From an uncultured Eubacteriales bacterium (GTDB lineage: Bacteria > Bacillota > Clostridia > Oscillospirales > Acutalibacteraceae), in assembly GCA_934488615.1 (NCBI GenBank), contig CAKSSJ010000017.1, forward strand, positions 1-41,392: a DNA stretch of 41,392 nt. Reading direction: 5' to 3'. Below, piece after piece: positions 13,572-22,458 of the stretch. Positions within the stretch are counted from its first letter, which is position 1. Each line of letters begins with the position of its first letter. The notes below the pieces were generated by a model, which saw nothing but the letters and a program-made list of their open reading frames with translations, was not told the DNA's origin and made no database searches. The position numbers and the translations under genes are program-made.

Positions 13572-15272
13572 TTACTGATTTCGTTTAATCTTTGATGTTG
13601 TCGTTTTTTCAAATTCCTTGCTGACTATCTCAAACCGCTTGATTGACTTGTAGCTGACGACCTGTGAATTAACGCTCTTAACAGCCTCGGAAATAGCCTT
13701 GCTTATTTCCTTATCCGTAATGTTTCTGTTGCCGTAGGTTGCGCCGATAGCCTTGAGATCGGGGAGAATTCTTGCATAAACAACTGTGTTGCCGCGGTCG
13801 TCCTCAATGCCTGAGACAATACATTCCTTAACGGCATTTTCTTTGAGAAGCATGCTTTCAAGCTCCTCGGGATAAACGTTTTTGCCGTTCGTCGTGACGA
13901 TGACGCTTTTGCACCGTCCGCAGATGTAGTAGTGGCCTTCCTTGTCGGTTCTGCCGAGATCGCCCGTATGGAACCAGCCGTCAGAATCAAAGACCGCATC
14001 GGTAGCCTCGGGGTCTTTATAATAGCCGAGCATGACCATAGGTCCCTTTATGCAGATTTCACCGATTCCGTTTTCATCGGGATTTATTATCTTAGCTTCA
14101 ACGTAGGGGATAGGCTTGCCGATAGAATCATAGCGGTTATCCTTATCGCTGTTGCAAATGACGATCGGTGCACATTCCGTCAGACCGTAGCCCTGGAAGG
14201 TCTGTATGCCGAAGCGGTTCATGTTTTTGATTATCTCAGGGTCGATTCCTGCCGCGCCCGAGATAATAAGTCTTATTGAGCCGCCGAATGCTTTTTTTAT
14301 TTTGCCGAAGAAAAGGCTCGAAACATCAAGCTTCGCCGCACCCGCAACCTTGGTGATTGCACTGCCGAGAGCGATTTTGGCTATGCCTCCGCGCTCCTTT
14401 GCGACCGCTTTCATGATTCGCTTGTAAAATTTTTCAAGCACAAGCGGAACAACAATTAAAATGTTCGGCTTGTATTCTTCAAGATTTTTTGTAATATATC
14501 TCAGCCCGTCGCAGAAGCATATCGTAACACCGCCGTAAATACAGCAGAGGAACGTAACGGTACATTCATATGTGTGGTGAATCGGCAGAATCGAAAGAAT
14601 TCGTTCACCCTTGTTGATTTTAACAAAGCCCATGATTGCCCTAACGTCCGAGCAAACATTGTCTGCGCTGAGCATAACAGCCTTTGACATGCCCGTTGTA
14701 CCCGAGGTGAAAAGCAATACTGTCATTTTATTGCCCTTGACGTCGCGCTCAAGATAATCCGAATTGCCCTTGCCGATGAGGTGATAACCCCTGTTTAAAA
14801 GCAAATCGTAAGAAAGAATTCCGTCCGAATCATTCTGCTGTTCCATGGAGATAAGCAGAAGATTTTTCGGAAGCTTTTCACGGTGCTCAAGCAGCTTTTC
14901 TCCGAATTTTTTGTCGAAGATAATCGCCTTTGATTCAGATACGGTCAGCACGCTGAGAATATCGTCAAACGGAAGCTCCTTATCCGTCGGAACAACAACG
15001 CCGACACCGCAGCCGATCGCAAGATAGCTCGTGCACCATTTATAGCTGTTCATGCCCGCAACGGCGATTTTTGCGCCGTCAAGACCGAGACTGAGCAGGG
15101 CAGTGCCGAGAGCCTCAACGTCAGCCTTAAAGCGTGTATAGCTGATGTCGAGAATCTGACCTATCTGATTTTTGATTTTAAACGCAGGACTGTTTCCGTA
15201 AAGCTCCTCGCTTTGATTGAGCAGCTCTCTGAAATTATGAAATTCTCTTACTTCATACAGGGGCTTGTTCAT
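13572..15272 (-). CDS. AMP-forming acyl-CoA synthetase/ligase
   Basis: A 566-residue adenylate-forming enzyme that would activate a carboxylic acid, probably a fatty acid, to its acyl-CoA via an acyl-AMP. Motifs in order: the P-loop LLFTSGTTGMSKAVMLS (near 195-211), GYGLTECAPIV (A5, near 358), DGWFHTGDLG (A7), and GRCKSVIVTTNGKNVYPEELE (A8 hinge), with a C-terminal lysine region KTTTSKIKR. The order and spacing fit long-chain FadD-type enzymes. It starts four bases after the aminotransferase stop codon, so the two are cotranscribed. A soluble enzyme is expected; the natural acid is unknown. Confidence 0.92.
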   Translation of the reverse strand: MNKPLYEVREFHNFRELLNQSEELYGNSPAFKIKNQIGQILDISYTRFKADVEALGTALLSLGLDGAKIAVAGMNSYKWCTSYLAIGCGVGVVVPTDKELPFDDILSVLTVSESKAIIFDKKFGEKLLEHREKLPKNLLLISMEQQNDSDGILSYDLLLNRGYHLIGKGNSDYLERDVKGNKMTVLLFTSGTTGMSKAVMLSADNVCSDVRAIMGFVKINKGERILSILPIHHTYECTVTFLCCIYGGVTICFCDGLRYITKNLEEYKPNILIVVPLVLEKFYKRIMKAVAKERGGIAKIALGSAITKVAGAAKLDVSSLFFGKIKKAFGGSIRLIISGAAGIDPEIIKNMNRFGIQTFQGYGLTECAPIVICNSDKDNRYDSIGKPIPYVEAKIINPDENGIGEICIKGPMVMLGYYKDPEATDAVFDSDGWFHTGDLGRTDKEGHYYICGRCKSVIVTTNGKNVYPEELESMLLKENAVKECIVSGIEDDRGNTVVYARILPDLKAIGATYGNRNITDKEISKAISEAVKSVNSQVVSYKSIKRFEIVSKEFEKTTTSKIKRNQ

Positions 15273-15276
15273 TTGA

Positions 15277-16551
15277 TCACTCTTCCGTTAATTTTTCTAC
15301 AGCGGCAAGCTTGACGCAGATGCAAAGCAGCTCTACTGCCTTTTTCAGCTCGTCAACATCGGGGTAGGAGGGGGCGATTCTGATATTGCTGTCGTCGGGA
15401 TCGATGCCGTAGGGATAGGTTGCGCCGACCGTTGTGAGCGTAAGTCCTGCCTCCTTGCAGAGCTGACCGACGCGCTTTGCACAGCCGTTCATAACGAACA
15501 GGCTGATGAAGTATCCGCCGTTCGGCTTCTTCCAGCTTGCGATTCCCGTGCCGTCAAATGCCTTTTCAAAGCCGTCGGTAACGGCATCGAACTTCGGCTT
15601 GAGAATTGCCGCCTGCTTCTTCATATGAGCCTTTATGCCGTCAAGATTTTTGAAATATCTTGCGTGTCTCAATTGATTTATCTTGTCATTTGAAATGATC
15701 TGAATACCCATGCGCTTCTTGATTTCGGCAATATTTGCGTCCGAAGCGATGATTGCGGAAATTCCGCCGCCTGCAAAGCTTATCTTTGAGGTTGAAATAA
15801 CCTCGATGAACATATCCTCACTGCCGCACTTTTTAGCTTCATCGAAGATATTGAGAAGCTTGTCGGGTGTATCGTTGAGGTCGTGAACGATATAGGCATT
15901 GTCCCAGATAACTCTGAAATCCTTTGCCGCAGGCTTGAGAGAGGCGAAGCGGCGGACTACCTCGTCCGAGAATGTGATTCCGTCGGGGTTGGAATACTTA
16001 GGAACGCAGAAAAGGCCCTTAACGCTCTCGTCCTTGACGTATTCTTCGACGGCATCCATATCGGGACCGTCGGCATTCATTTTAATATTTATCATCTTGA
16101 TTCCGAAATGCTCAAGAATTCCGAAATGTCTGTCGTATCCGGGGCAGGGGCAGAGAAATTTAATTTCACCCTGCTTTACCCAAGGCTCGTTGCCGCCGCA
16201 GCCGAATACCATGCACTGCGAAATATAATCATACATGAGAGTAAGGCTTGCAACGCCGCCGATGATGACGTTCTTTTCGTCAACGTCAACGATTTCTGCC
16301 ATGAGCTTGCGGCACTCGGGAATACCCGTAAGTCCGCCGTAGTTTCTTGTTTCCATACCGTCGGAAGCGGTCATATCGCTTGACGAATTTATTGTATCAA
16401 GCATGTCGTTTGTCAGATCGAGCTGAGCCTTGTTCGGCTTGCCTCTTGACATGTCGAGCTTAAGTCCTTTTGCCTTAAAGGCTTCGTACTGAGCTTCAAG
16501 CTCCTTTTTCATTTCCAAGAGCTTTTCTTTTGATAAATCTTTGTATTCCAT
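15277..16551 (-). CDS. PLP-dependent aminotransferase, class I/II (MocR-type aminotransferase fold)
   Basis: A 424-residue fold-type I aminotransferase lacking a DNA-binding domain. N-terminal residues LDMSRGKPNKAQLDL and TRNYGGLTGIPECRKLMA are typical of the bacterial group annotated as MocR-like aminotransferases. The PLP lysine is in ISTSKISFAGGGISAI, preceded by the DNAYIVHDL aspartate region, and the C-terminal arginine is in DSNIRIAPSYP. The amino-acid substrate is unknown. The start at 16551 is supported by GGAGG 6 bases upstream; an in-frame ATG at 16569 lies inside the preceding terminator region. Confidence 0.9.
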   Translation of the reverse strand: MEYKDLSKEKLLEMKKELEAQYEAFKAKGLKLDMSRGKPNKAQLDLTNDMLDTINSSSDMTASDGMETRNYGGLTGIPECRKLMAEIVDVDEKNVIIGGVASLTLMYDYISQCMVFGCGGNEPWVKQGEIKFLCPCPGYDRHFGILEHFGIKMINIKMNADGPDMDAVEEYVKDESVKGLFCVPKYSNPDGITFSDEVVRRFASLKPAAKDFRVIWDNAYIVHDLNDTPDKLLNIFDEAKKCGSEDMFIEVISTSKISFAGGGISAIIASDANIAEIKKRMGIQIISNDKINQLRHARYFKNLDGIKAHMKKQAAILKPKFDAVTDGFEKAFDGTGIASWKKPNGGYFISLFVMNGCAKRVGQLCKEAGLTLTTVGATYPYGIDPDDSNIRIAPSYPDVDELKKAVELLCICVKLAAVEKLTEE

Positions 16552-16561
16552 GATTTCCTCC

Positions 16562-16588
16562 AAAAGCAAAGGGCACGTTTGTGCCCTT
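16562..16588 (-). terminator. Probable terminator after the alpha/beta hydrolase gene
   Basis: AAGGGCAC and GTGCCCTT form a perfect 8-bp stem with a 4-base loop, followed on the minus strand by TGCTTTTGG. The T run is short, so readthrough into the aminotransferase gene is likely. Confidence 0.55.
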
Positions 16589-16598
16589 GTTTATGTTA

Positions 16599-17567
16599 TT
16601 ATGCTGTCACAGCTTCCTCTTTTTTATCCATATATTTTGCAATAAAGTCCTTGACCTTCTGTTCATATTCGTCCTTGGCATTATAATAGCTGAAAGCGTG
16701 AACGGTGTTGGGCACCCAAAGATAATCCTTCGGTGTCGGGCACGCATCGTAAAGCTGCTTGCCGTATTCAAACGGAACGTAGGTATCCTGCTCGCCGTGA
16801 ATGAACAGAACGGGATTCTTCGCCTTGTTCATGTTTTTGAGCGGATCGCTCTCCGAGAAGAAATAGCCTGCCTTGACCTTACTGACAAGACTTCCGAGCT
16901 TAACGATGGGCATGAACTTGAAGCCTATCATATCCTTGAGGGTGTTGTTCATGACAGCTTCTGCGCTTGTGAATCCGCAGTCCTCAATGATGATCTTAAC
17001 CTGATCCGGAGGCGACATCTCGTTGCAGTTGAGCACGGTTGCCGCACCCATTGAAATGCCGTGAAGAATAATTTCAATATCCTCGCCGAAGCGGTTGATA
17101 AGATAATCGGCCCAAAGAAGAATGTTTTTAGCGTCGAACGAGCCGAAGCCTATGTATTCGCCCTCGCTTCTGCCGTGGGCGGTGAGGTCGGGGAGAAGGT
17201 AGTTATAGCCGAGCTCATAGTGATAGAACGGCATCATGTGGCTGAATTCATCGGGTCCGTTGCACTTGTGACCGTGAACGCAGATAACGAAGCGCTTTGT
17301 TTCCTTCTCGGCAGGGAGATACCATGCTTTCATATCGAGACCGTCAATGCTCTTTATAGTTAAATCCTCGGGATCAAGGTCATAAAGATTCTGGTTGTTC
17401 TGACGTCTGATTTCCGCACGTTTGATATACATCTCACGTGTTTCGGGCTTTTTCTTTTTCGCAGGGTCGGGGCGCTTGATGGCAAAGTCACAAGCAAGAT
17501 CCGCAACGGTAAATGCCGCCGCTGTAACGCCGAGACCAACCGTGAGAGCCTTGTTTTTTTTCTTCAT
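16599..17567 (-). CDS. Alpha/beta hydrolase, membrane-tethered
   Basis: A 322-residue alpha/beta hydrolase. An N-terminal hydrophobic segment (about 8-28) likely anchors or exports it. The fold motifs are CVHGHKCNGPDEF (oxyanion region near 95), the nucleophile elbow HGISMGAATVL (GxSxG near 171), HGEQDTYVPFE (acid, near 275) and NTVHAFSYY (histidine, near 298). This fits the FrsA/BAAT-like peptidase-esterase group, but the substrate is unknown. It lies 15 bases after nrdR, so it probably shares the nrdR promoter. Confidence 0.9.
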   Translation of the reverse strand: MKKKNKALTVGLGVTAAAFTVADLACDFAIKRPDPAKKKKPETREMYIKRAEIRRQNNQNLYDLDPEDLTIKSIDGLDMKAWYLPAEKETKRFVICVHGHKCNGPDEFSHMMPFYHYELGYNYLLPDLTAHGRSEGEYIGFGSFDAKNILLWADYLINRFGEDIEIILHGISMGAATVLNCNEMSPPDQVKIIIEDCGFTSAEAVMNNTLKDMIGFKFMPIVKLGSLVSKVKAGYFFSESDPLKNMNKAKNPVLFIHGEQDTYVPFEYGKQLYDACPTPKDYLWVPNTVHAFSYYNAKDEYEQKVKDFIAKYMDKKEEAVTA

Positions 17568-17582
17568 AATCTGTCATCTCGC

Positions 17583-18044
17583 TTAATTATTTTTTTCGCC
17601 GAGGAGCTTTGCAAGCTCATCCATAAATGTGTTGATATCTTTGAACTGTCTGTAGACAGAAGCAAAGCGAACATATGCGACTTCGTCGGTGTCCTTGAGC
17701 TTATCCATTGCAAGCTCACCGATATGGATCGAAGTTACCTCACGGTCGAGAGAGTTTTGAAGCGTGGTTTCAATCTCGTCAACAATTCTTTCAATTGTCT
17801 CAATTGAAACAGGGCGCTTTTCGCAAGCACGCAGGAGACCGTTGAAAAGCTTGTTGCGGTCAAATGCCTCCCTGGATTTATCCTTCTTGACGACAATTAT
17901 TGGAACGCTTTCGATAATTTCATAGGTTGTAAATCTCTTGGCGCAGTTCATGCACTCTCTTCTTCTTCTGATTCTTTCACCCTCGTCTGTGGGACGGGAA
18001 TCAATAACCTTGCTCTCGGAGTAGCCGCAAAACGGACATTTCAT
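17583..18044 (-). CDS. nrdR: Transcriptional repressor NrdR
   Basis: A 153-residue protein of the usual NrdR length. Residues 1-34 form the zinc ribbon (CPFCGYSESKVIDSRPT and CMNCAKRF). Residues about 46-136 form the ATP-cone domain with the VVKKDKSREAFDRNKL start and EVAYVRFASVYRQFKD end. NrdR senses ATP/dATP and represses ribonucleotide reductase genes at NrdR boxes. No nrd gene is in this window, so it acts in trans. The downstream partner here is an alpha/beta hydrolase. Confidence 0.98.
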   Translation of the reverse strand: MKCPFCGYSESKVIDSRPTDEGERIRRRRECMNCAKRFTTYEIIESVPIIVVKKDKSREAFDRNKLFNGLLRACEKRPVSIETIERIVDEIETTLQNSLDREVTSIHIGELAMDKLKDTDEVAYVRFASVYRQFKDINTFMDELAKLLGEKNN

Positions 18045-18082
18045 CGAAGATCACATCCAATACTCTAAAATATTACTTTATT

Positions 18083-18112
18083 ATTATATCATAGCTTATC
18101 GTATAATTTCAA
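18083..18112 (-). promoter_or_regulatory. Promoter of nrdR
   Basis: TTGAAA (18107-18112) and TATAAT (18083-18088) on the minus strand are spaced by 18 bases. Confidence 0.65.
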
Positions 18113-18151
18113 CAAAATATTACACTTTTTCAAGTATAATTGAATAATCAA

Positions 18152-18180
18152 TTGATTTTTTTCGCTTTTTACTTTATAAT
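18152..18180 (+). promoter_or_regulatory. Promoter of the DapA-family gene
   Basis: TTGATT (18152-18157) and TATAAT (18175-18180) are spaced by 17 bases, 30 bases before the start codon. It is divergent from the nrdR promoter. Confidence 0.8.
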
Positions 18181-18210
18181 TGGATGTAATAATTGATCGG
18201 AGGTCAAAAA

Positions 18211-19137
18211 ATGAAGGATATTAACAGGGGAACATACCCGACGATGATAACACCGTACCATGACGACAACACTGTTGACTATGAGGCGGTCAAGAATATT
18301 ACAAATTGGTATATAGACAACGGCTGTACAGGCATTTTTGCCGTTTGTCAGTCGAGCGAAATGGTCTATCTTTCACTTGACGAAAAGGTGAAGATCGCAA
18401 GGACTGTTGTTGAAACGGTCAAGGCAAGCGGAAAGAATGTTTCGGTTGTCGCTTCGGGTCACAATTCCGACGATATGAACGCTCAAATTGAAGAAATGAC
18501 AGCTATGGCGAACACGGGCGTTGACGCTATTGTATGGGTCAGCAACCGACTTGACCTCCATAATGACGGCGACGACGTTTGGATAAAGAACGCCGAATAT
18601 CTTCTTTCAAAGCTTCCCGAGGATATCGCGATCGGCATTTACGAGTGCCCATATCCCTACAAGAGAATCCTCACTCCGAAAATTCTTGACTGGTGCATTT
18701 CAACGGGCAGATTTACCTTTATCAAGGATACCTGCTGTGACCCCGATATGCTCGACGCAAGGCTCGAACAGCTCAAGGGAACGAGTATAAAGCTCTTTAA
18801 CGCAAACTCGCAGACATTCCTCTACACACTTAGACACGGTGCGGCAGGCTTCTCGGGAATCATGGGTAACTTCCACCCTGATTTATATGCTTGGGTATGC
18901 GAGAATTATGAAAAAGAGCCCGAAAAAGCCGAAAGAGTTCAGGGCTTTCTCACTCTCACAGCCTTTCTTGAAAGCCTTGCATATCCGCAGACGGCGAAGT
19001 ACCACATGAACAAGGTCGGTGTTCCGATGAGCCTTTGGTCACGTTCCTGCGACCAAAAGAAGTTCACAAAATATCAGAGAATGATAATCGACGAAATGAT
19101 GAACACGGAAAATCACGTTAGGGAGTTGATTAAATAA
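18211..19137 (+). CDS. Dihydrodipicolinate synthase/N-acetylneuraminate lyase family aldolase
   Basis: A 308-residue TIM-barrel class I aldolase of the DapA/NanA superfamily. The N-terminal GTYPTMITPYHDDNTVDYEA is standard. The Schiff-base lysine is about K172 in FTFIKDTCCD, and the conserved tyrosine loop is GIYECPYPY. The usual GTTGE substrate-carboxylate loop is replaced by CQSSEM (residues 46-51), so a true DapA reaction is doubtful and another 2-keto acid is likely. AGGAGGT-like GGAGGT lies 6-7 bases before the ATG; a TTG at 18193 would place that site inside the gene. The next gene starts directly after its stop. Confidence 0.88.
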   Translation: MKDINRGTYPTMITPYHDDNTVDYEAVKNITNWYIDNGCTGIFAVCQSSEMVYLSLDEKVKIARTVVETVKASGKNVSVVASGHNSDDMNAQIEEMTAMANTGVDAIVWVSNRLDLHNDGDDVWIKNAEYLLSKLPEDIAIGIYECPYPYKRILTPKILDWCISTGRFTFIKDTCCDPDMLDARLEQLKGTSIKLFNANSQTFLYTLRHGAAGFSGIMGNFHPDLYAWVCENYEKEPEKAERVQGFLTLTAFLESLAYPQTAKYHMNKVGVPMSLWSRSCDQKKFTKYQRMIIDEMMNTENHVRELIK

Positions 19138-20682
19138 ATGGAACAAATAAGGAAGAATTCTCTTTTTGATATTTCTGAAAAGAGAAACAAGTTTTTGCTT
19201 TGTGTGATTGTCACATTTGTTTTCGGCTTGATTGCCCATGCATATCAATTCTTTCACAGTTCATTTTCGCATGATTCTCTTAATGCACTTTATTCCGATA
19301 CGACGGAAATTAAATGGAAACTTTCATTGGGAAGATTTGTTGTGCCTTTGATAATGAAGATCAGAGGGCAGATTGCTTTGCCGTGGCTGATAGGTATAAT
19401 TTCATTGTTTCTGATTGCAGCTTCGCTTTATTATATACTTGAGACAGTTCAAATTGACTCAAAAGCTGTAGTAATACTTATTTCTATTTTTATGGTTACA
19501 AACAGAACAGTGTATTCTATGGCTGCAACATATATCTATGAGCTTGACTATGATATGCTTGCTCTTTTCTTTGCAAGTCTTGCTTCCTATTTGCTTATGA
19601 AAAAAGACAGAATAGGTTGGTATATTTTTGCATTTATACTATGTATTCTTTCTCTTGGCTTGTATCAGAGTTATATCGAAGTTGCTTTTGCAATTGTAAT
19701 TATTGCTTCGTTGAAAAATCTTCTTGAAGGCAGCAAATATTCAATAGTCCTCAAAAGGGGAATTAAAGCTGTAATTTCATTTGTGTTCAGTGCAATTGCG
19801 TATTATTTGATATATAAGTTCTCATGTAAGTTTTTTGATGTTCAAATTGAAGGCAGAACCGATGCTTTTTCAGGCGAAAAAACATCAATTATAAATAATT
19901 TTAAAGTAATGCTTTATAAAATTATTCATGATGTTTTAAATCCCGGAACAATTTATAAAGCTCCGATTATCGGAATTGCAGATGTTTTGCTTATCGTCAT
20001 TGGTGTTGCTTTTTGCTTAGCCATGATTTTTAAATTAGGTAAAGGAAAAATTGGGGAAAAGATTGTTTCTTTGCTTTTGCTTGCGGCATTGCCGCTTTCA
20101 CTTAATTTGATTTGCCTTACTATTGAAAGCGGCAGTGAGCATGATCTGATGACATATTCGTTTAACTTCTTATACATTTTTTCAATCATAATGATTTATA
20201 TGTATGATCGTATCAAGAGTATAAAAGTCATAAATATTTTAGCTTTTATTTTATGCGTGGCAATCGGTTTCAACAACGTTGTTGTTTCAAATACATTCTA
20301 TCTCAAAAAGGATATGGAAAAAACAGCAACAATATCTCTTATGACAAGAGTCGTTGATGATTTGGAAGAACGTGACGATTATTCTGTTGGTGAAACTCCG
20401 ATTACGTTTATAGGAGTACCCGAGGTTTTCAGTATTTATGAGGGCTTTGACCTTGCTCCGGAATTGCCGATAGGTCTGAATTTCAGAGCATCGTTTTATC
20501 AAGGCTCTCGGTTTGATATTTATAATTCATATAAAAAATTCTTTATTTATTATTTAAATTATCCAATAAACTATTACGAGAAAGATCTTTCTGATGACGA
20601 AAGAGTAATGACTATGCCAACCTATCCGAACAAAGGATATATTCAAAATATTGACGGCGTTTTAGTAGTAAAGATGGGATAA
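19138..20682 (+). CDS. GtrII-type membrane glucosyltransferase-domain protein
   Basis: A 514-residue polytopic membrane protein with about ten hydrophobic segments and a C-terminal extracytoplasmic stretch. The pattern around FSHDSLNALYSDTTEIKWKLSLGRF (the loop after helix 1, with an Asp-rich motif), LYQSYIEVAF and SGSEHDLMTYSFNFLY fits the Glucos_trans_II family. Members transfer glucosyl groups from a lipid carrier to surface polymers. The start codon abuts the stop of the aldolase gene, so the two are cotranscribed. The gene is visibly richer in A+T and in AT-ending codons than its neighbours, suggesting acquisition by transfer. Confidence 0.8.
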   Translation: MEQIRKNSLFDISEKRNKFLLCVIVTFVFGLIAHAYQFFHSSFSHDSLNALYSDTTEIKWKLSLGRFVVPLIMKIRGQIALPWLIGIISLFLIAASLYYILETVQIDSKAVVILISIFMVTNRTVYSMAATYIYELDYDMLALFFASLASYLLMKKDRIGWYIFAFILCILSLGLYQSYIEVAFAIVIIASLKNLLEGSKYSIVLKRGIKAVISFVFSAIAYYLIYKFSCKFFDVQIEGRTDAFSGEKTSIINNFKVMLYKIIHDVLNPGTIYKAPIIGIADVLLIVIGVAFCLAMIFKLGKGKIGEKIVSLLLLAALPLSLNLICLTIESGSEHDLMTYSFNFLYIFSIIMIYMYDRIKSIKVINILAFILCVAIGFNNVVVSNTFYLKKDMEKTATISLMTRVVDDLEERDDYSVGETPITFIGVPEVFSIYEGFDLAPELPIGLNFRASFYQGSRFDIYNSYKKFFIYYLNYPINYYEKDLSDDERVMTMPTYPNKGYIQNIDGVLVVKMG

Positions 20683-20683
20683 A

Positions 20684-20732
20684 AATAATCCTCAAAGCTC
20701 AGACCATCAAATGAGCTTTGAGGATTTTATTA
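20684..20732. terminator. Bidirectional terminator
   Basis: A 15-bp perfect stem (AATCCTCAAAGCTCA with TGAGCTTTGAGGATT) separates the convergent glucosyltransferase and glycosyltransferase genes, with A and T runs on its flanks. Confidence 0.9.
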
Positions 20733-21815
20733 TATTCTGTTCAGATAATCGAGCCATTGGCGGCTGATGTTATCTATTGAATGTGTTTTGAGAAGATTTC
20801 TTCCGTTTTCGGAGAGCTTTTTTGCAAGATCGGGATTTTCGATAATTTCAAGCATTGCATCGCTGAGCTGTTCGCTGTTTCCGACATCCGTGAGTATGCC
20901 GCTCACTCTGTCCTCAATAAGCTCATCGGGTCCCATTTCACAGCGTGTTGAAACGCAAGGAACGCCCATTGCGAGTGCTTCAAGAAGAGCGTTTGGCATG
21001 CCCTCAAAATCGGAGCACAGAACAAAAACCGAAGCGAAGTTTATCAGCTTAACGGCTTGCGGATCCGAGCCTGCAAGAATAATTTTTTTATTCATACCGA
21101 GGGAATCAATTTGTTCCTGAAGCCTTTCCTTTTCCTCTCCGTCACCGAAAATAATCAGCATATGGTTGGGAATTTTATCTGAAATTTTTGCAAATGCTTC
21201 AATCAGCATGTCAAAGCGTTTCAGCTTTATAAGCCGTCCTGCGGCGCAGATTATTTTTTTGCGCTCCTCGGGCGGCGAAAGAGTGTAGACAGTTTCGTTA
21301 AAAATTGCATTCGGGATAATGATATCGCGCTCGCTTTTTTTGCCTCCGAAAAATTCCGCGGCTCTGCGTGTCTGAAAAACATAGCCGTCTGTGAAATTGT
21401 AAAAGAACTTTCTCAGAAAGGTGTTAAGCTTTGTAGCCTTGTATCTGAAAGGATTGCTGCGCTCCGTGCCGACGGATTTTGTTTTGGTGAAAACGGTTGC
21501 AAGAACCGTGTACCATGTCATGGCAAAGCTCATGCCTATAAGAACGTCAAGCTGCAGTGATTTAACAAGCTTTCTGATCGCGATAATTCTCTTAATTGAG
21601 CCGAAAAGTCTTCTTAGCGAAGCTGATTGCTCCAGCTCGCCGAGCTCGGCTGTGTGGACGGTGACAAGCTCTTCAAGCGGATAAAAGCATTCTGTTCCGT
21701 TAAAGGTTATTATTTCAACATCCTGCGAGTGAAGCGCAAAATAATTCGCAAGCGACACCGTCGCTCTCTCAGCTCCGCCTGCCGAAAGATCTTTTATCAG
21801 AAATCCGATTTTCAT
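20730..21815 (-). CDS. Glycosyltransferase family 4 (GT-B fold)
   Basis: A 361-residue retaining glycosyltransferase. It starts with MKIGFLIKDLSAGGAERAT, the donor/acceptor start typical of GT4 enzymes. The C-terminal nucleotide-sugar half has AAGRLIKLKRFDMLIEAFAK, IFGDGEEKERLQ, and the EGMPNALLEALAMGVPCVST segment with the E-x7-E motif. It probably builds a capsule, teichoic or lipid-linked glycan at the inner membrane face. It is immediately downstream of queT (TAA followed by ATG), so expression may follow the preQ1 riboswitch unit although the pathways are unrelated. Confidence 0.92.
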   Translation of the reverse strand: MKIGFLIKDLSAGGAERATVSLANYFALHSQDVEIITFNGTECFYPLEELVTVHTAELGELEQSASLRRLFGSIKRIIAIRKLVKSLQLDVLIGMSFAMTWYTVLATVFTKTKSVGTERSNPFRYKATKLNTFLRKFFYNFTDGYVFQTRRAAEFFGGKKSERDIIIPNAIFNETVYTLSPPEERKKIICAAGRLIKLKRFDMLIEAFAKISDKIPNHMLIIFGDGEEKERLQEQIDSLGMNKKIILAGSDPQAVKLINFASVFVLCSDFEGMPNALLEALAMGVPCVSTRCEMGPDELIEDRVSGILTDVGNSEQLSDAMLEIIENPDLAKKLSENGRNLLKTHSIDNISRQWLDYLNRI

Positions 21816-22331
21816 TTAATCACCAAGCTTTTTGAATACTTTTGATTTTTCAAGTCCAAGATAAAGCAGGATCCCGAGAGTATAGCACACAACGACTTCT
21901 CCGAGCGCAACTCCCGATGCCGAGGTGAAAAATCCGACGATTCCTGCCTGACCGGGGGTGAACATCATTATTTCCGCCCCGATGATGATTCCGTTAAAAA
22001 CAGTCGGAAAAATCAGCGAGAGCAGGGGAATGTTCTTGATTTTAATGTTTCGCGTCAGCCTCGTCATCAGCGCCGCAAGCAGGGTGGCGGCTGTTCCGAG
22101 GACAATGTCTATCGGTCCGTAGGGACTGCCGATATTGGCAATGACACAGCCTATCGCAAGCCCCGGGATCGCCGCAGGCGTAAAAACGGGCAGAACTGTC
22201 AGCGCCTCGGATATTCGGAACTGAGTGGCTCCGAACGAAAGCGGTGCGACGGCATAGGTCAGCGCCGCATAAATTGCCGCAATCAGCGCGGCTTGTACGG
22301 TATAGACCGTACCTTTCTTCATCTTCTTCAT
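21816..22331 (-). CDS. queT: QueT-family queuosine precursor transporter
   Basis: A 171-residue protein with about five membrane helices, the length and pattern of QueT substrate-binding (S) components of ECF transporters. The conserved segments LSFGATQFRISEALTVLPVF and CVIANIGSPYGPIDIVLGT are visible. It would bind a queuosine precursor such as preQ1 and work with shared ECF ATPases encoded elsewhere. Recognition is strengthened by the preQ1-I riboswitch directly upstream, which overlaps its ribosome binding site AAGGAG. The start at 22331 lies 8 bases after that site. Confidence 0.95.
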   Translation of the reverse strand: MKKMKKGTVYTVQAALIAAIYAALTYAVAPLSFGATQFRISEALTVLPVFTPAAIPGLAIGCVIANIGSPYGPIDIVLGTAATLLAALMTRLTRNIKIKNIPLLSLIFPTVFNGIIIGAEIMMFTPGQAGIVGFFTSASGVALGEVVVCYTLGILLYLGLEKSKVFKKLGD

Positions 22332-22339
22332 TTTTTTAG

Positions 22340-22380
22340 CTCCTTAGTTTTATTTTAAGTCAGGATGGTTTCGAACTGAC
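22340..22380 (-). promoter_or_regulatory. preQ1 class I riboswitch controlling queT translation
   Basis: On the minus strand a GTCAG/CTGAC stem encloses TTCGAAACCATC, then an A-rich linker leads to AAAACTAAGGAG. This matches the class I preQ1 aptamer layout (stem, C-rich loop, A-rich tail that enters the pseudoknot). The tail carries the Shine-Dalgarno sequence of queT, so ligand binding should block translation initiation. Confidence 0.85.
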
Positions 22381-22458
22381 TTTTTACCTTTAGTAACTGT
22401 TGGTTAAATCATTCTCAGCGGCTATTTTGTTAAATCTATTGTAGCGAAATATGGGTAT

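Noticed and set aside
15883..16383. Long antisense frame over the aminotransferase gene
   Set aside because: It is a shadow of a well-supported PLP enzyme on the other strand and has no start signals.
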